From assembly GCF_000964545.1 (NCBI RefSeq), contig NZ_BBVD01000003.1:257830-321829 (forward strand): DNA of 64,000 nt, in the 5' to 3' direction. Shown here piece by piece: positions 43,565 through 53,156 of this stretch; within the stretch, counting starts at the first letter, position 1, and the number at the start of each line of letters is the position of its first letter. The DNA is from Comamonas thiooxydans. GTDB lineage: Bacteria; Pseudomonadota; Gammaproteobacteria; Burkholderiales; Burkholderiaceae_C. The notes beneath the pieces are model-generated. The model saw only the letters and a list, made by a program, of their open reading frames with translations. It did no database searches and had not been told where the DNA came from. A program made the position numbers and the translations under genes.

Positions 43565-44428
43565 ATGACCGAGTCCGCCTGCCCCATCCCTGCCCAGCCG
43601 ATAGCACCGCTGCACACCCATGCCGTGAGCTTCTTCAACGCCGGGAAGCAGGAGCGGCAGGAGCGCGTGCTCGCGGCCGAGGTGCCGATCGCGCTGGTCT
43701 TCAACGGCATCTCGCATGCGGTGATGATGGGCTCGCCCACCGATGTGGAGGACTTTGCGCTGGGCTTTGCGCTGACCGAGGGCATCATCGACAGCGCCAC
43801 TGACTGCTACGGCATCGAAGCCCGCCCCGTGTCTGCCGCGGCGGCCGGCCTGCCCGAAGGCATGGACGGCATGGAAGTGCAGCTCGACATCGCCTCGCGC
43901 TGCTTTGCGCGGCTCAAGGACAGGCGCCGCAGCATGACGGGCCGCACGGGTTGCGGCGTCTGCGGAGTCGAGAGCTTTGCGGCGCTGGACCTGTCGTTTG
44001 ATGCCCTGCCGCCCCAGGGCTGGCTGGAGCGGGTCGACGCAGCCACCGTGCTCAAGGCGATTGACGCCCTGCCGCCACACCAGATTCTCAATGCCGAGGC
44101 CGGCGCCATCCATGCCGCAGGCTGGGCCACTCTGGCGGGCGACATCACGGATGTGCTCGAAGACGTGGGCCGCCACAATGCGCTGGACAAGCTGGTCGGC
44201 CGGCTGGCGCGCACGGGCCGCCTCGGCGAACCCGGCTTTGTGCTGCTGTCCAGCCGCGGCAGCCATGAACTGGTGCGCAAATGCGCCAAGGTCGGCATCG
44301 CGGCGCTGGCCACGATTTCCGCGCCCACCGTCATGGGCGTGCGCATGGCGGAGCTGACGGGCCTGCGCTTCTGGGGGCTGTGCCGCCCGCCCAAGGCCGT
44401 GCTCTATGCCGCGGGCGGCAAAGCCTGA
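43565..44428 (+). CDS. fdhD: Formate dehydrogenase accessory sulfurtransferase
   Basis: A 287-residue FdhD. Family motifs: VPIALVFNGISHAVMMGSPTDVEDFALGFALTEGII, the redox-active RTGCGVCGVESF (CxxC), DVLEDVGRHNALDKLVGRL and STVMGVRMAE-like SAPTVMGVRMAELTG near the end. It transfers sulfur from IscS to the molybdenum cofactor of formate dehydrogenases. Its position 57 bp after modC links molybdate uptake with Mo-enzyme maturation. The ATG at 43565 follows GACTATCATCAGCCC; an upstream frame to 43526 has no support. Confidence 0.93.
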   Translation: MTESACPIPAQPIAPLHTHAVSFFNAGKQERQERVLAAEVPIALVFNGISHAVMMGSPTDVEDFALGFALTEGIIDSATDCYGIEARPVSAAAAGLPEGMDGMEVQLDIASRCFARLKDRRRSMTGRTGCGVCGVESFAALDLSFDALPPQGWLERVDAATVLKAIDALPPHQILNAEAGAIHAAGWATLAGDITDVLEDVGRHNALDKLVGRLARTGRLGEPGFVLLSSRGSHELVRKCAKVGIAALATISAPTVMGVRMAELTGLRFWGLCRPPKAVLYAAGGKA

Positions 44429-44524
44429 GCAAGCCCTGCTGCCAAGCGCCAGCCTCTAGAATCACGGCATTGCGGCCATGACTCCAGCTCTGACCGCCCC
44501 ACGATCAGCCCCTGGATATACACC

Positions 44525-44929
44525 ATGAACCGCTGCACCACCACCCGCTTCAGCCGCCGCCTTTGGGGCTGCGCCCTGCTGGCTGCTGCCGCCAGCGCCA
44601 GCCTGCCGGCCCTGGCACAGGGCCTGCCCTCGGACGACACGCGCAACTTTCCGCCCACGGCGCAGTTCGGCGAACTGACGGTCACCAATTTCCCCGAAGT
44701 GGCCATTAACGGCACGACCATCCGCACCACGCCGGGCTTTCGCCTGTTCAGCCGCGAACGCAGCCTGGTTTTTGCCAGCAACTATGCAGGCCAGAAACTG
44801 CTGGTGGGCTATGTGATCGAGCCACAGACGCAGGGTCTGCACATGGCCTGGATTCTGACCCCGGCCGAAATCGAGAAATACAAGCCGATCCAGCCGCGCA
44901 CCCTGCTGCAGCGCGTGTTCGGCAGCTGA
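44525..44929 (+). CDS. Exported hypothetical protein (134 residues)
   Basis: Signal peptide MNRCTTTRFSRRLWGCALLAAAASASLPALAQ, with an Arg pair before the hydrophobic core (Tat or Sec). The mature part has a beta-rich pattern (FGELTVTNFPEVAINGTTIRTTPGFRLFSRER) and ends near ILTPAEIEKYKPIQP. No known domain is recognised. It is conserved-looking in codon use and lies between fdhD and miaB. Function unknown. Confidence 0.75.
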   Translation: MNRCTTTRFSRRLWGCALLAAAASASLPALAQGLPSDDTRNFPPTAQFGELTVTNFPEVAINGTTIRTTPGFRLFSRERSLVFASNYAGQKLLVGYVIEPQTQGLHMAWILTPAEIEKYKPIQPRTLLQRVFGS

Positions 44930-45086
44930 GTCCGGCCCGCGCCGGCCGCTATTGATTGACGAGCTGCTTGCGCTTTTTCAGCAAGCTTTTCGAACTGTTT
45001 CCATATCTAAATCGAGTGATGGCAGGCGCCAGCCGCTATCACTTTGTGCTTGCAGACACTGCAGGCCCACCTGACAAGAGCGCCCC

Positions 45087-46415
45087 ATGAGCAAGAAAGT
45101 CTTTATCAAAACCTTTGGCTGCCAGATGAACGAGTACGACTCGGACAAGATGGCCGATGTGCTGGGCGCGGCCCAGGGTTACGAGCCCACGCAGAACGTG
45201 GACGAGGCCGATCTGATCCTGTTCAACACCTGCTCGGTGCGCGAGAAGGCCCAGGAAAAAGTATTCAGCGATCTGGGCCGCATCCGCCATCTCAAGGAAA
45301 AAGGCGTGCTGATCGGCGTGGGCGGCTGCGTGGCCAGCCAGGAGGGTGCAGAGATCATCAAGCGCGCTCCGTTTGTCGATGTGGTCTTCGGCCCCCAGAC
45401 CCTGCACCGCCTGCCCGAGCTGCTCAATCAGCGCGCGGCCAAGGCCAAGCCCCAGGTCGATATCTCCTTCCCCGAAATCGAGAAGTTCGACCACCTGCCG
45501 CCGGCGCGCGTGGAAGGCGCTTCGGCCTTTGTCTCCATCATGGAAGGCTGCTCCAAATATTGCAGCTACTGCGTCGTGCCCTATACGCGCGGCGAAGAAG
45601 TCAGCCGCCCCTTCGAGGACGTGCTGGTGGAAGTCGCGGGCCTGGCCGAGCAAGGCGTGAAGGAAATCACGCTGCTGGGCCAGAACGTCAACGCCTACCT
45701 GGGCAAGATGGGCGACAGCAGCGAGATGGCCGACTTCGCGCTGCTGCTGGAATATGTGGCCGAGATTCCCGGCATCGAGCGCATCCGCTACACCACCAGC
45801 CATCCCAACGAGTTCACGCCGCGCCTGATCGAGGCCTACGCCAAGATTCCGCAACTGGTCAGCCATCTGCATCTGCCCGTGCAGCATGGCAGCGACAAGA
45901 TCCTCATGGCCATGAAGCGCGGTTACACGGCCATGGAGTACAAGAGCACCATCCGCAAGCTGCGCGCCATCCGTCCCGATCTGGCCATGAGCAGCGACTT
46001 CATCGTGGGCTTCCCCGGCGAGACCGAGGAAGACTTCCAGAAGATGATGAAGCTCATCCACGATGTGCGCTTCGACAACTCGTTCAGCTTCATCTTCAGC
46101 CCCCGCCCCGGCACGCCTGCAGCCAATCTGCACGACGACACGCCGCACGAAGTCAAGCTGCGCCGCCTGCAGGAGTTGCAGGCCGTGATCAACACCAACA
46201 TCAAGGAGATCAGCGAAGAGCGTGTCGGCACGGTGCAACGCCTGCTGGTCGAAGGCGTGAGCAAGCGCGACGGCAGCGAGCTGATGGGCCGCACCTATTG
46301 CAACCGCGTGGTCAACTTCCCCGGCAACGAGCGTTTGATCGGACAGATGGTAGATGTGAAGATTACCGAAGCCAAGGCCTACACCTTGCGCGGCGAAGTC
46401 CTGGTCAAGGATTGA
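45087..46415 (+). CDS. miaB: tRNA-2-methylthio-N6-dimethylallyladenosine synthase
   Basis: A 442-residue radical-SAM methylthiotransferase. The N-terminal UPF0004 domain holds three cluster cysteines (FGCQMNEYD at Cys11, NTCSV near 47, GGCVAS near 82). The radical-SAM motif is GCSKYCSYC (Cys155, Cys159, Cys162). A TRAM domain ends the protein (RVVNFPGNERLIGQMVDVKI). It adds the methylthio group at A37 of certain tRNAs. It has its own terminator. Confidence 0.97.
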   Translation: MSKKVFIKTFGCQMNEYDSDKMADVLGAAQGYEPTQNVDEADLILFNTCSVREKAQEKVFSDLGRIRHLKEKGVLIGVGGCVASQEGAEIIKRAPFVDVVFGPQTLHRLPELLNQRAAKAKPQVDISFPEIEKFDHLPPARVEGASAFVSIMEGCSKYCSYCVVPYTRGEEVSRPFEDVLVEVAGLAEQGVKEITLLGQNVNAYLGKMGDSSEMADFALLLEYVAEIPGIERIRYTTSHPNEFTPRLIEAYAKIPQLVSHLHLPVQHGSDKILMAMKRGYTAMEYKSTIRKLRAIRPDLAMSSDFIVGFPGETEEDFQKMMKLIHDVRFDNSFSFIFSPRPGTPAANLHDDTPHEVKLRRLQELQAVINTNIKEISEERVGTVQRLLVEGVSKRDGSELMGRTYCNRVVNFPGNERLIGQMVDVKITEAKAYTLRGEVLVKD

Positions 46416-46443
46416 CAGCCCGACAGTCCCCAGCCTCATCCAC

Positions 46444-46479
46444 AAAAAGCCTGCCTGCAATTCCAAGGCAGGCTTTTTT
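46444..46479 (+). terminator. Terminator of miaB
   Basis: AAGCCTGCCT and AGGCAGGCTT form a stem with a short loop, followed by six T residues. It lies 29 bases after the miaB stop. Confidence 0.9.
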
Positions 46480-46603
46480 CATGACTGGTTATAAATTCTG
46501 TAACAAATGGTGATGCCTTGCCGGATGGCACACACCTCTTCAATCCGCAGCTAGGATGATGACCTATTGGGGCCAAGCTGCCTCGGATTGAACTCTGGAC
46601 ACC

Positions 46604-48916
46604 ATGAACCAAACTGCCGCACTGCAGGGCGATGCCATCTACGCCCTGCTGGACCAAGCCCATGAGCTACTGAACGACTACAACGACGACAAGCCCGGCA
46701 GCATCAGCCGTCAGGACCGCATCGCTGCTGCGGTGGAGTTGATGGGGCAGCAGAACTTTGCCCCAGCCACCGTGCAGGAGCTCGAGCGCGTTCACGACTT
46801 CTGGCTCTACCTCGATCAGCCCGAGGCGGCCAACAAGCTGCTGCAGCAGCATCGCGACACCGCCCTGGCCGCTGCCGACGAACTGAGCCCCGCAGAGGCC
46901 GCGCTGCGCCTGAGCCTCAGCGACATCCAGAGCCGCATGGGTTTTGACCAGCCCTCCGCACAAGCACTGCTGAGTGCCGCAGCACAGGCCATTGCCCGGC
47001 TGCCCGAGGATGTGGACAGCGACAACTACTGGCATGGCTGGCACTGGATGGCCTCGCAGCTCCAGGCCTGGGAAGCTGCGGCCACGGGCCTTGAGCTGCA
47101 ACGCGCCCAGGAGCGTCGCAACCCCGATCTGGCCGAAGATGCGGCCTACCTCGATGCCATCCTCTGCGTTCGCAAGGCGGAAATGGCTCAGAAAAGCGGC
47201 CACGCCAGCGAGTCAGCCAGCCTCGTGCAAAACGCCATCAATATATTGCGTGATGCCGCGCCCGATCAGCAGGTGGACTTTGACCGCTGGATGACGCTGG
47301 CCGACCATGTGCTGCCGCTGGCCCCGCAAAGCCTGCCCGCCCTGCTCATGGCCTGCGAGCAGCAACTGGCCGCTCTGGAGAATCCCCCGCCCTCGCAAGC
47401 CGTCAAGGCGCATCGCCAGGTCAAGATCGTGCGACTGCAAGCCCAGGCCTGCGCTCAGGCCGGTCAGCTGGAGGCAGCTCTGCAGCTGGCCCCTCAGGGA
47501 CACTTCGGACTGACGGATGACTCGGGCGATCCCTTCACCGCCTCCTGGCTGGGCTGGCTGGAGCAGACCGGGCGCCTGAAACAAGCTGCCGATCTGGCGC
47601 TGGAGAGCGTGCTCCACGCTCGTCCCGTCTCGGCCGTGGCCGCCTTCGAGCTCGCCAAGAAGCAGTTCAGCAACGACTCGGAAAACGCCATCACCTGGGC
47701 CCTGGTTCTGGCCATTGGCCAGACCGACGAGGACATGCGCCAGCTGCTCGCGCAAGAAGAGAGGCCGCTGCATCCGGCTGATTTCTATCTGAACATGGTG
47801 CGCGCAGCCCAGCCGGCGCATCCGGTGCTGGCTCTGCTCGACGGCCTGCGTCTGGCACGCAAGCGCCAGATGGAGCAGGCTCTGCCGCTGCTGGAAATTG
47901 GCGTGGGCCAGCACCCCGAGATGGCCGACAGCGACAAGCTGCCCGCGCTCTGGGCTGCCCGCTTTGCCGCGCTGCCGCAGGAAGAAGCGCTGGCTCGGCC
48001 TTTTCCCCAGGGCCATGGCGCGCACTGGTGCTACGCCGCCGGCGTGGTCCTTGACGATGCAGACGATCTGGCACCGCTGATGGGCGGCAAGAAGAAAGTG
48101 CCTGCGCAGGAGGTGCGCGAGCCTCTGGTCGTGCGCTACTACGAGGAGGGTCTCGCCCGCTTCGAGCATTTCTGGGCGACTGGCCAGGGCCGCTTCAAGG
48201 ATGGCGACCTGCATGTGTACTCCATGCTCTGCAACAACCTGGCCATCAAGTACCGCTTCATGGACCGCTACGACGAGGCCGCCGAGCTGCACCACAAGGG
48301 ACTGGGCAGCAGCCCGTTTGCCGAGCATCACAACGGCCTGCTGTGGTGTGCCGTGGGCAAGGATGACGACGCGCAGACCGTGGTCGAGGCCGAGCGCCTG
48401 TGGCATTTCGCCCAGGAGCATGGCTACAGCCGCCACGAACCCACACGTTACTTCTCCACCGTCGCCCTGTCGCTCTACAAGCTCAACCGCGATGACGAGA
48501 TCAGCATCTGGATGGAGCGTCTGGACCAATGGTTCCACGACCTGGATGAGGACGAGCAGCGCGACGTGCGCCGCAACTACCTGGCGTCCCTGATGTCCAT
48601 GCTGGACTTTTTCTCCAGCACACGCCCCGAGCTGGTGCTGCCGCGCCTGCGCGCACATCAGCAAGAAGTCATCGCGCTGCAGGACTGCTATCCGCTGCGC
48701 CGCCTGGCCTGTGCGCTGGAAGCCTACCCCGAGCTGCTGGAAGAATCCGTGGCACTGCACAAGCAGGCCAACAGCTATCTGGACAAGGATGACGACGAGG
48801 ACGAGCGGCGCATGTCGCAGTCCGGCATAGAGCGCGCCGAGCGCAAGCTGGCCGAACGCGACGCCCAGGCCGGCGCTGAGGCATCGGGTCGCAAACCATG
48901 GTGGAAATTCTGGTGA
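46604..48916 (+). CDS. Large helical-repeat (TPR-like) protein
   Basis: A 770-residue cytosolic protein made almost entirely of helix pairs that fit degenerate tetratricopeptide repeats: for example AEAALRLSLSDIQSRMGFDQPSA, YSMLCNNLAIKYRFMDRYDEAAELHHKGL and SMLDFFSSTRPELVLPRLRAHQ. There is no signal peptide or membrane helix. It ends with a charged segment and an unusual aromatic tail, KPWWKFW. It is the first gene of an operon; its last 19 bases overlap the start of the PcfJ-like gene. A scaffold role is plausible. Family not identified more closely. Confidence 0.85.
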   Translation: MNQTAALQGDAIYALLDQAHELLNDYNDDKPGSISRQDRIAAAVELMGQQNFAPATVQELERVHDFWLYLDQPEAANKLLQQHRDTALAAADELSPAEAALRLSLSDIQSRMGFDQPSAQALLSAAAQAIARLPEDVDSDNYWHGWHWMASQLQAWEAAATGLELQRAQERRNPDLAEDAAYLDAILCVRKAEMAQKSGHASESASLVQNAINILRDAAPDQQVDFDRWMTLADHVLPLAPQSLPALLMACEQQLAALENPPPSQAVKAHRQVKIVRLQAQACAQAGQLEAALQLAPQGHFGLTDDSGDPFTASWLGWLEQTGRLKQAADLALESVLHARPVSAVAAFELAKKQFSNDSENAITWALVLAIGQTDEDMRQLLAQEERPLHPADFYLNMVRAAQPAHPVLALLDGLRLARKRQMEQALPLLEIGVGQHPEMADSDKLPALWAARFAALPQEEALARPFPQGHGAHWCYAAGVVLDDADDLAPLMGGKKKVPAQEVREPLVVRYYEEGLARFEHFWATGQGRFKDGDLHVYSMLCNNLAIKYRFMDRYDEAAELHHKGLGSSPFAEHHNGLLWCAVGKDDDAQTVVEAERLWHFAQEHGYSRHEPTRYFSTVALSLYKLNRDDEISIWMERLDQWFHDLDEDEQRDVRRNYLASLMSMLDFFSSTRPELVLPRLRAHQQEVIALQDCYPLRRLACALEAYPELLEESVALHKQANSYLDKDDDEDERRMSQSGIERAERKLAERDAQAGAEASGRKPWWKFW

Positions 48917-50100
48917 ATCAGGTCGTCGAAAAAGCCGCTGCCGCCAGTGCCTACAAGGCGCGCGATGTCGTCAACGCCCCGGCCATCAAGCAGCGCATCA
49001 AGGAGCGCAGCGCAGAGCGCGGCGACGCAGCCGATGTCGCTGCCTGGCTGGGCAACCACTTCTACCGCCATGTGGTGGGCAATCTGCAGGCCGACGAGCC
49101 TGACGTGCTGCGCATTGCCGACGTCCGGCAGTTGCAGGAGCTGGCCGGCCGTCAGCAGCCGCCGGCCTGGGCGCTGGAGCGGCTGGAGCGCAGGCAGGCC
49201 GGCTTCGAGCTGCCCGAGCTCTGGTGGGTGCAGCCCGACAGCGCCGCCCTGCTGGCGCTGGAGACACGGCTGGTGGAATTTCTCTCCACCCGCAAGGGCA
49301 CCTCTCTCGAAGGCAAGCTGCAGCGCGTGAACTGCCCGCAGGCGCTGGCGCGCTGGACGCTGGAGCATCTGGCTTTCGAGAAAAAGCAGAACAGCGGCCG
49401 GGTCGAGCACAGCCAGAGCGCCGTGCACGGGCTGCTGCGCGGCCAGCACGGTACCTTTGTGGAGTTTGACGGCACAAGTGCGCAGATGCGCCAGGAAATG
49501 GCCTATGAAAGCCAGATGATGGGCCACTGCGTGGGCCAGTTTGCCAACCGCAAGTCCTTCAGCGGCGGCTATGGAGAACATTACGCCGAGGGTCTCGAGT
49601 CGGGGCGCATGCGGCTGTTCAGCTACCGCACGGGCACGGCCCAGCCCCGCATCACCGTCAATGCCTATGTGCAAAAGGACGGCAAGCTTCAGATCGAGCA
49701 GATCAAGGGCAAGCAGAACCGACCGCCGATTGCGCGCTATATGCCCGATGTGGTGACTCTGCTCAATCATCTGCCGCTCAATGACGAGGTGCCCGAGGAC
49801 GCGCTGTCCATGGGCATTGTGCGCCGCCCGCCCGAGCTGCTGAAGTCCCATCCGGGGCTGGCGCCCTGGTGCTCGGTGCAGGAGCTGCAGACCGACGACG
49901 AGCAACTGTGGCTGATGCAGCAGCACCCCGCCCTGCTGCCCCGGCTCAATCTGCAGTCACCGCTGATGCAGTGGATGGTGGCGGCACGCAAGGACTCGCT
50001 GGACAGCGAAGTCATTGAACGCATGCCCAAATCCGCCGCACTGAAACAGAGCTTGCTGATGGCCAGAAAGCGTCCCGGTCGCCCAGGAGTTCGCACATGA
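48898..50100 (+). CDS. PcfJ-like protein
   Basis: A 400-residue cytosolic protein. The central part carries the PcfJ-type pattern: MMGHCVGQF at about residues 206-214, then RMRLFSYRTGTAQPRITVNAY and QIEQIKGKQNRPPIARYM. The HCVG Cys/His pair and the QIKGKQNR box are the most conserved family elements. PcfJ-like proteins are known mainly from plasmids and phages and have no firm function. The start overlaps the preceding TPR gene and its stop overlaps the DUF1266 gene by four bases, so the three are translationally coupled. Confidence 0.7.
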   Translation: MVEILVNQVVEKAAAASAYKARDVVNAPAIKQRIKERSAERGDAADVAAWLGNHFYRHVVGNLQADEPDVLRIADVRQLQELAGRQQPPAWALERLERRQAGFELPELWWVQPDSAALLALETRLVEFLSTRKGTSLEGKLQRVNCPQALARWTLEHLAFEKKQNSGRVEHSQSAVHGLLRGQHGTFVEFDGTSAQMRQEMAYESQMMGHCVGQFANRKSFSGGYGEHYAEGLESGRMRLFSYRTGTAQPRITVNAYVQKDGKLQIEQIKGKQNRPPIARYMPDVVTLLNHLPLNDEVPEDALSMGIVRRPPELLKSHPGLAPWCSVQELQTDDEQLWLMQQHPALLPRLNLQSPLMQWMVAARKDSLDSEVIERMPKSAALKQSLLMARKRPGRPGVRT

Positions 50101-50804
50101 GCGGATGGACGATCTTTCTACTCATCGTGGCCCTGGTCTACTGGGTGCTGCGCGGCGGCTTCAAGCGCCTCAAGGAGGCCAGGCAACGCGGCGACATCAT
50201 CAGCTACCAGGCGGGCAGCCAGGAGCGCAACTGGGCCCTGGCCCTGGCCCACCCCATGGCCTACCACGCCATGCAAGGCGGCTTTGCCAGCGATCTGCAT
50301 GGCGCTGACGATGCGCTGGCCAGGCAGCTGCGCCCCATGATCCTGCACCATCTTGGCCTGCGCACCGACCTCAGCGACGAACAGGTGCGCCAGCAACTGC
50401 CCGACGCACTGCGCCAGCGCTGGTTCATGCTGGATCTGCAGCGCCTGCAGCGCAGCGACGACGTGCGCGCCGCAATGGCGTTTGCCTGCGCGCGCGTGAC
50501 CTTTTTTGTGCGCAGCGCCAGGCTGCTGGAATGGACGGACGAAGCCCTGCATTGGGATATCCTTCAGCTCAACGCACAGCGCGCCCAGCAATGCTTCGAC
50601 AGCTGGCTTGCTTTCGGTCAGGCCTATGCACAGGGCCGCGCACAATGGCTGGCACAAGGCCGCAGCGATATACTGGGCAAGGCCTTCACGTCCGAAGAAG
50701 TGGCGCAATGGGTGACGCAGGAGCAGCACCCCTGGCATGCGATGAGCTGGAATCTGCCGCTGACCGGCGATGAGGCAAAGCCCGCCTCCGAGCCTGCGGC
50801 ATAA
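50097..50804 (+). CDS. DUF1266-family membrane-anchored protein
   Basis: A 235-residue protein. An N-terminal transmembrane helix (WTIFLLIVALVYWVLRGG) is followed by a basic stretch and a cytoplasmic DUF1266 domain (about 40-215), with WALALAHPMAYHAMQGG, AMAFACARVTFFVRSARLLEW and HWDILQLNAQRAQQCFDSWL, the last being the DUF1266 core. In Escherichia coli, DUF1266 proteins YbeR and YbeU are encoded near Sel1-repeat proteins. This gene overlaps the PcfJ-like gene by four bases and ends in a strong terminator. Confidence 0.82.
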   Translation: MSGWTIFLLIVALVYWVLRGGFKRLKEARQRGDIISYQAGSQERNWALALAHPMAYHAMQGGFASDLHGADDALARQLRPMILHHLGLRTDLSDEQVRQQLPDALRQRWFMLDLQRLQRSDDVRAAMAFACARVTFFVRSARLLEWTDEALHWDILQLNAQRAQQCFDSWLAFGQAYAQGRAQWLAQGRSDILGKAFTSEEVAQWVTQEQHPWHAMSWNLPLTGDEAKPASEPAA

Positions 50805-50827
50805 GTGCGGGACACCCGCAAAAACCG

Positions 50828-50852
50828 AGGGACTGCCAGGCAGTCCCTTTTT
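50828..50852 (+). terminator. Terminator of the TPR / PcfJ-like / DUF1266 operon
   Basis: AGGGACTGCC and GGCAGTCCCT form a tight stem followed by five T residues. It ends the three-gene operon 24 bases after the last stop. Confidence 0.88.
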
Positions 50853-50871
50853 ACATCCGCGGCGCGGGCAT

Positions 50872-51426
50872 TCAGGCAAAGATACTTCGGGCTTCCGTGA
50901 ATCGCTTGGCGAAGTACACATTGTCCATGCGTACCCGCTGCACCGTTCCGCCGCTGGACGGCGCGTGCACAAACTGTCCGTTGCCCACAAAAATTCCCAT
51001 ATGGGAATAGCGCCCGCCCAGAGTGTTGAAGAACACGAAGTCGCCGCGCATCAGATCGCGTCCGTCCACCGGGTTGCTGGCCTGCGCCCATTGCGATGTG
51101 GTGCGGGGCAGGCGCATTTCCGTGATGCCCCCCACGGCCCACTGAATCAGGCCGCTGCAGTCAAAACCGCCTTCAGGCGAGTTGCCGCCATAGGTGTAAG
51201 GCGTGTTGACCACCAGCATGGTGCGCGCCAGCAGCGACTCGCGCAGCTCTGCATCCAGACTCAGGGCATTGGCCGGGCGCACGGAAGATCCGCCTTGCGC
51301 AGCAGGCCGGGGCTTGTCTTTGGTGGTGGAACACCCTGCCAGCACCGCAAGCAGCGAACCCGCCAGCATCAGCGCGCCGCGGCGCTCCAGACATTGAGGC
51401 AGAGGTTGCCGCTGGCCCGCCTCCAT
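50872..51426 (-). CDS. NlpC/P60 family lipoprotein peptidase
   Basis: A 184-residue lipoprotein. The signal ends in the lipobox LAGC. The NlpC/P60 domain (about 65-184) has the catalytic Cys in GGFDCSGLIQWAV, the His in YSHMGIFVGNGQFVHA and a second His/Asn position after it. Such enzymes cleave peptidoglycan stem peptides at the cell wall. The ATG at 51426 has AGGA five bases upstream and gives a clean signal peptide. The frame extends to 51501. Confidence 0.88.
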   Translation of the reverse strand: MEAGQRQPLPQCLERRGALMLAGSLLAVLAGCSTTKDKPRPAAQGGSSVRPANALSLDAELRESLLARTMLVVNTPYTYGGNSPEGGFDCSGLIQWAVGGITEMRLPRTTSQWAQASNPVDGRDLMRGDFVFFNTLGGRYSHMGIFVGNGQFVHAPSSGGTVQRVRMDNVYFAKRFTEARSIFA

Positions 51427-51680
51427 GAAAGTCCTGTCTTGTAGCTTCATGGAAAGGCATGTTCTCAGAAAGCCGCCCATACAGCCACCTTCTACCCACA
51501 ATTACTGCGCTTCTTTACAAAAAAGTGAGCTGCTCTCGCTTGTCATTCCTTTGATTCAGATGCATTTCTCATCCAAACCCATAAACAACAAGCGCAAGCA
51601 GCTCACTTTTTATAGATCGCTGATCTCAAACCAAGCCCCCCCCCAACTCAGGGACAGCGAGCAAGCGCCTATGCCGGCCG

Positions 51681-51755
51681 CGCCGCCGCGCAGCGAGGTT
51701 GTCGTCCTCCTTGGGGCGCCCGGCCAGGGGAAGCCGCGCAGCGGCTCAGGGGGAG
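51681..51755 (-). repeat. GC-rich dispersed repeat directly after ffh
   Basis: Read on the minus strand it starts CTCCCCCTGA three bases after the ffh stop and ends GCGCGGCGGCG, with GGAGGACGACA inside. The same ordered blocks occur at 62062-62157 after nrdA. It can form several GC-rich hairpins. Confidence 0.7.
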
Positions 51756-51758
51756 CTA

Positions 51759-53156
51759 TCAGAACGGCAGCTTGGGCATGCCGCCGCCGCCCATCATGCC
51801 CTTCATGGCCTTCATGCCGCCCATCTTCTTCATCATCTTCATCAGACCGCCGCCCTTGAACTTCTTCATCATGGTCTGCATCTGCTCGAACTCCTTGAGC
51901 AGGCGGTTGACTTCCTGCACCTGCACGCCTGCGCCGTCGGCAATACGCTTTTTGCGCGTGGCCTTGATCAGGGCGGGGTTCTTGCGTTCCTTGAAGGTCA
52001 TGGAGCAGATGATGCCTTCCTTGCGCTTGATCTCGCGCTCGGCCTTGTCCATATCGACCTGACCGGCCTTGCCGGCCAGCTCGGCGGGCAGCTTGTCCAT
52101 CAGGGTCGAGAGACCGCCCATCTGCTTCATCTGCTGCAGTTGGGCCAGAAAGTCGTTGAGGTCGAAGCCGTCGCCGCTCTTGAGCTTCTCGGCCATCTTC
52201 TGCGCGGCTTCCATGTCCACGCCCTTGGTGACCTGCTCGACCAGGGCCACGATGTCGCCCATGCCCAGCACGCGCTGTGCGTGGCGGTCGGCATCGAAGA
52301 CTTCCAGGCCGTCGATCTTTTCCGAGACACCGGCGAACTTGATGGGCGCGCCCGTGATCTGGCGCACCGACAGCGCAGCACCGCCGCGAGAATCGCCGTC
52401 GAGCTTGGTCAGAACGATACCGGTCAGCGGCAGCGCTTCCTTGAAGGCCTTGGCCGTGTTGACCGCATCCTGGCCCTGCATGGCATCGACCACGAACAGG
52501 GTTTCGACGGGCTTGAGCGTGGCGTGCAAATCCTTGATTTCGGCCATCAGCAGCTCGTCGATGGCCAGACGGCCGGCCGTATCCACCAGCAGCACATCGA
52601 AGAAATGCTTTTTGGCGTAGTCGATCGCGGCCACGGCGATATCGTGGGGCTTCTGGTCGGGCGTGGAAGGGAACCACTCGGCGCCAGCCTGGGCCGTCAC
52701 GGTCTTGAGCTGCTCGATGGCCGCGGGGCGATAGACGTCACCCGAGACCGTGAGCACCTTTTTCTTGCGCTTTTCGATCAGATGCTTGGCCAGCTTGGCC
52801 GTGGTGGTGGTCTTGCCGGCGCCTTGCAGACCAGCCATCAGAATGACGGCGGGAGGCTGGGCATTGAGGTTGATGTCGGCCACGCCTTCGCCCATGGTCG
52901 CCGCCAACTCCTTGTTGACGATGGACACCAGCACCTGGCCGGGCTGCAGCGAGCTGATGACTTCCTGGCCCAGCGCCTTTCCCTTGACGCGGGCAATGAA
53001 GTCGCGCACCACGGGCAGGGCCACGTCGGCCTCCAGCAAGGCCATGCGCACTTCGCGCAGCATGTCCTGCACATTGGACTCGGTGATGCGGGCCTGGCCG
53101 CGCATCTCTTTGACAAGGCGCGAGAGTTTATCGGTGAGTGCGGAGGCCATAAGCAA
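51759..53156 (-). CDS. ffh: Signal recognition particle protein Ffh
   Basis: A 465-residue GTPase. N domain 1-90, G domain with GLQGAGKTTTTAKLA (G1), DTAGRLAIDELLM (G3) and TKLDGDSRGGAALS (G4), and a Met-rich M domain from about 325 (MKQMGGLSTLMDKL, MQTMMKKFKGGGLMKMMKKM) that binds 4.5S RNA and signal sequences. It directs membrane proteins to FtsY and the translocon. It is divergent from the ypjD-like gene, the usual neighbour in betaproteobacteria. Confidence 0.97.
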   Translation of the reverse strand: MLMASALTDKLSRLVKEMRGQARITESNVQDMLREVRMALLEADVALPVVRDFIARVKGKALGQEVISSLQPGQVLVSIVNKELAATMGEGVADINLNAQPPAVILMAGLQGAGKTTTTAKLAKHLIEKRKKKVLTVSGDVYRPAAIEQLKTVTAQAGAEWFPSTPDQKPHDIAVAAIDYAKKHFFDVLLVDTAGRLAIDELLMAEIKDLHATLKPVETLFVVDAMQGQDAVNTAKAFKEALPLTGIVLTKLDGDSRGGAALSVRQITGAPIKFAGVSEKIDGLEVFDADRHAQRVLGMGDIVALVEQVTKGVDMEAAQKMAEKLKSGDGFDLNDFLAQLQQMKQMGGLSTLMDKLPAELAGKAGQVDMDKAEREIKRKEGIICSMTFKERKNPALIKATRKKRIADGAGVQVQEVNRLLKEFEQMQTMMKKFKGGGLMKMMKKMGGMKAMKGMMGGGGMPKLPF

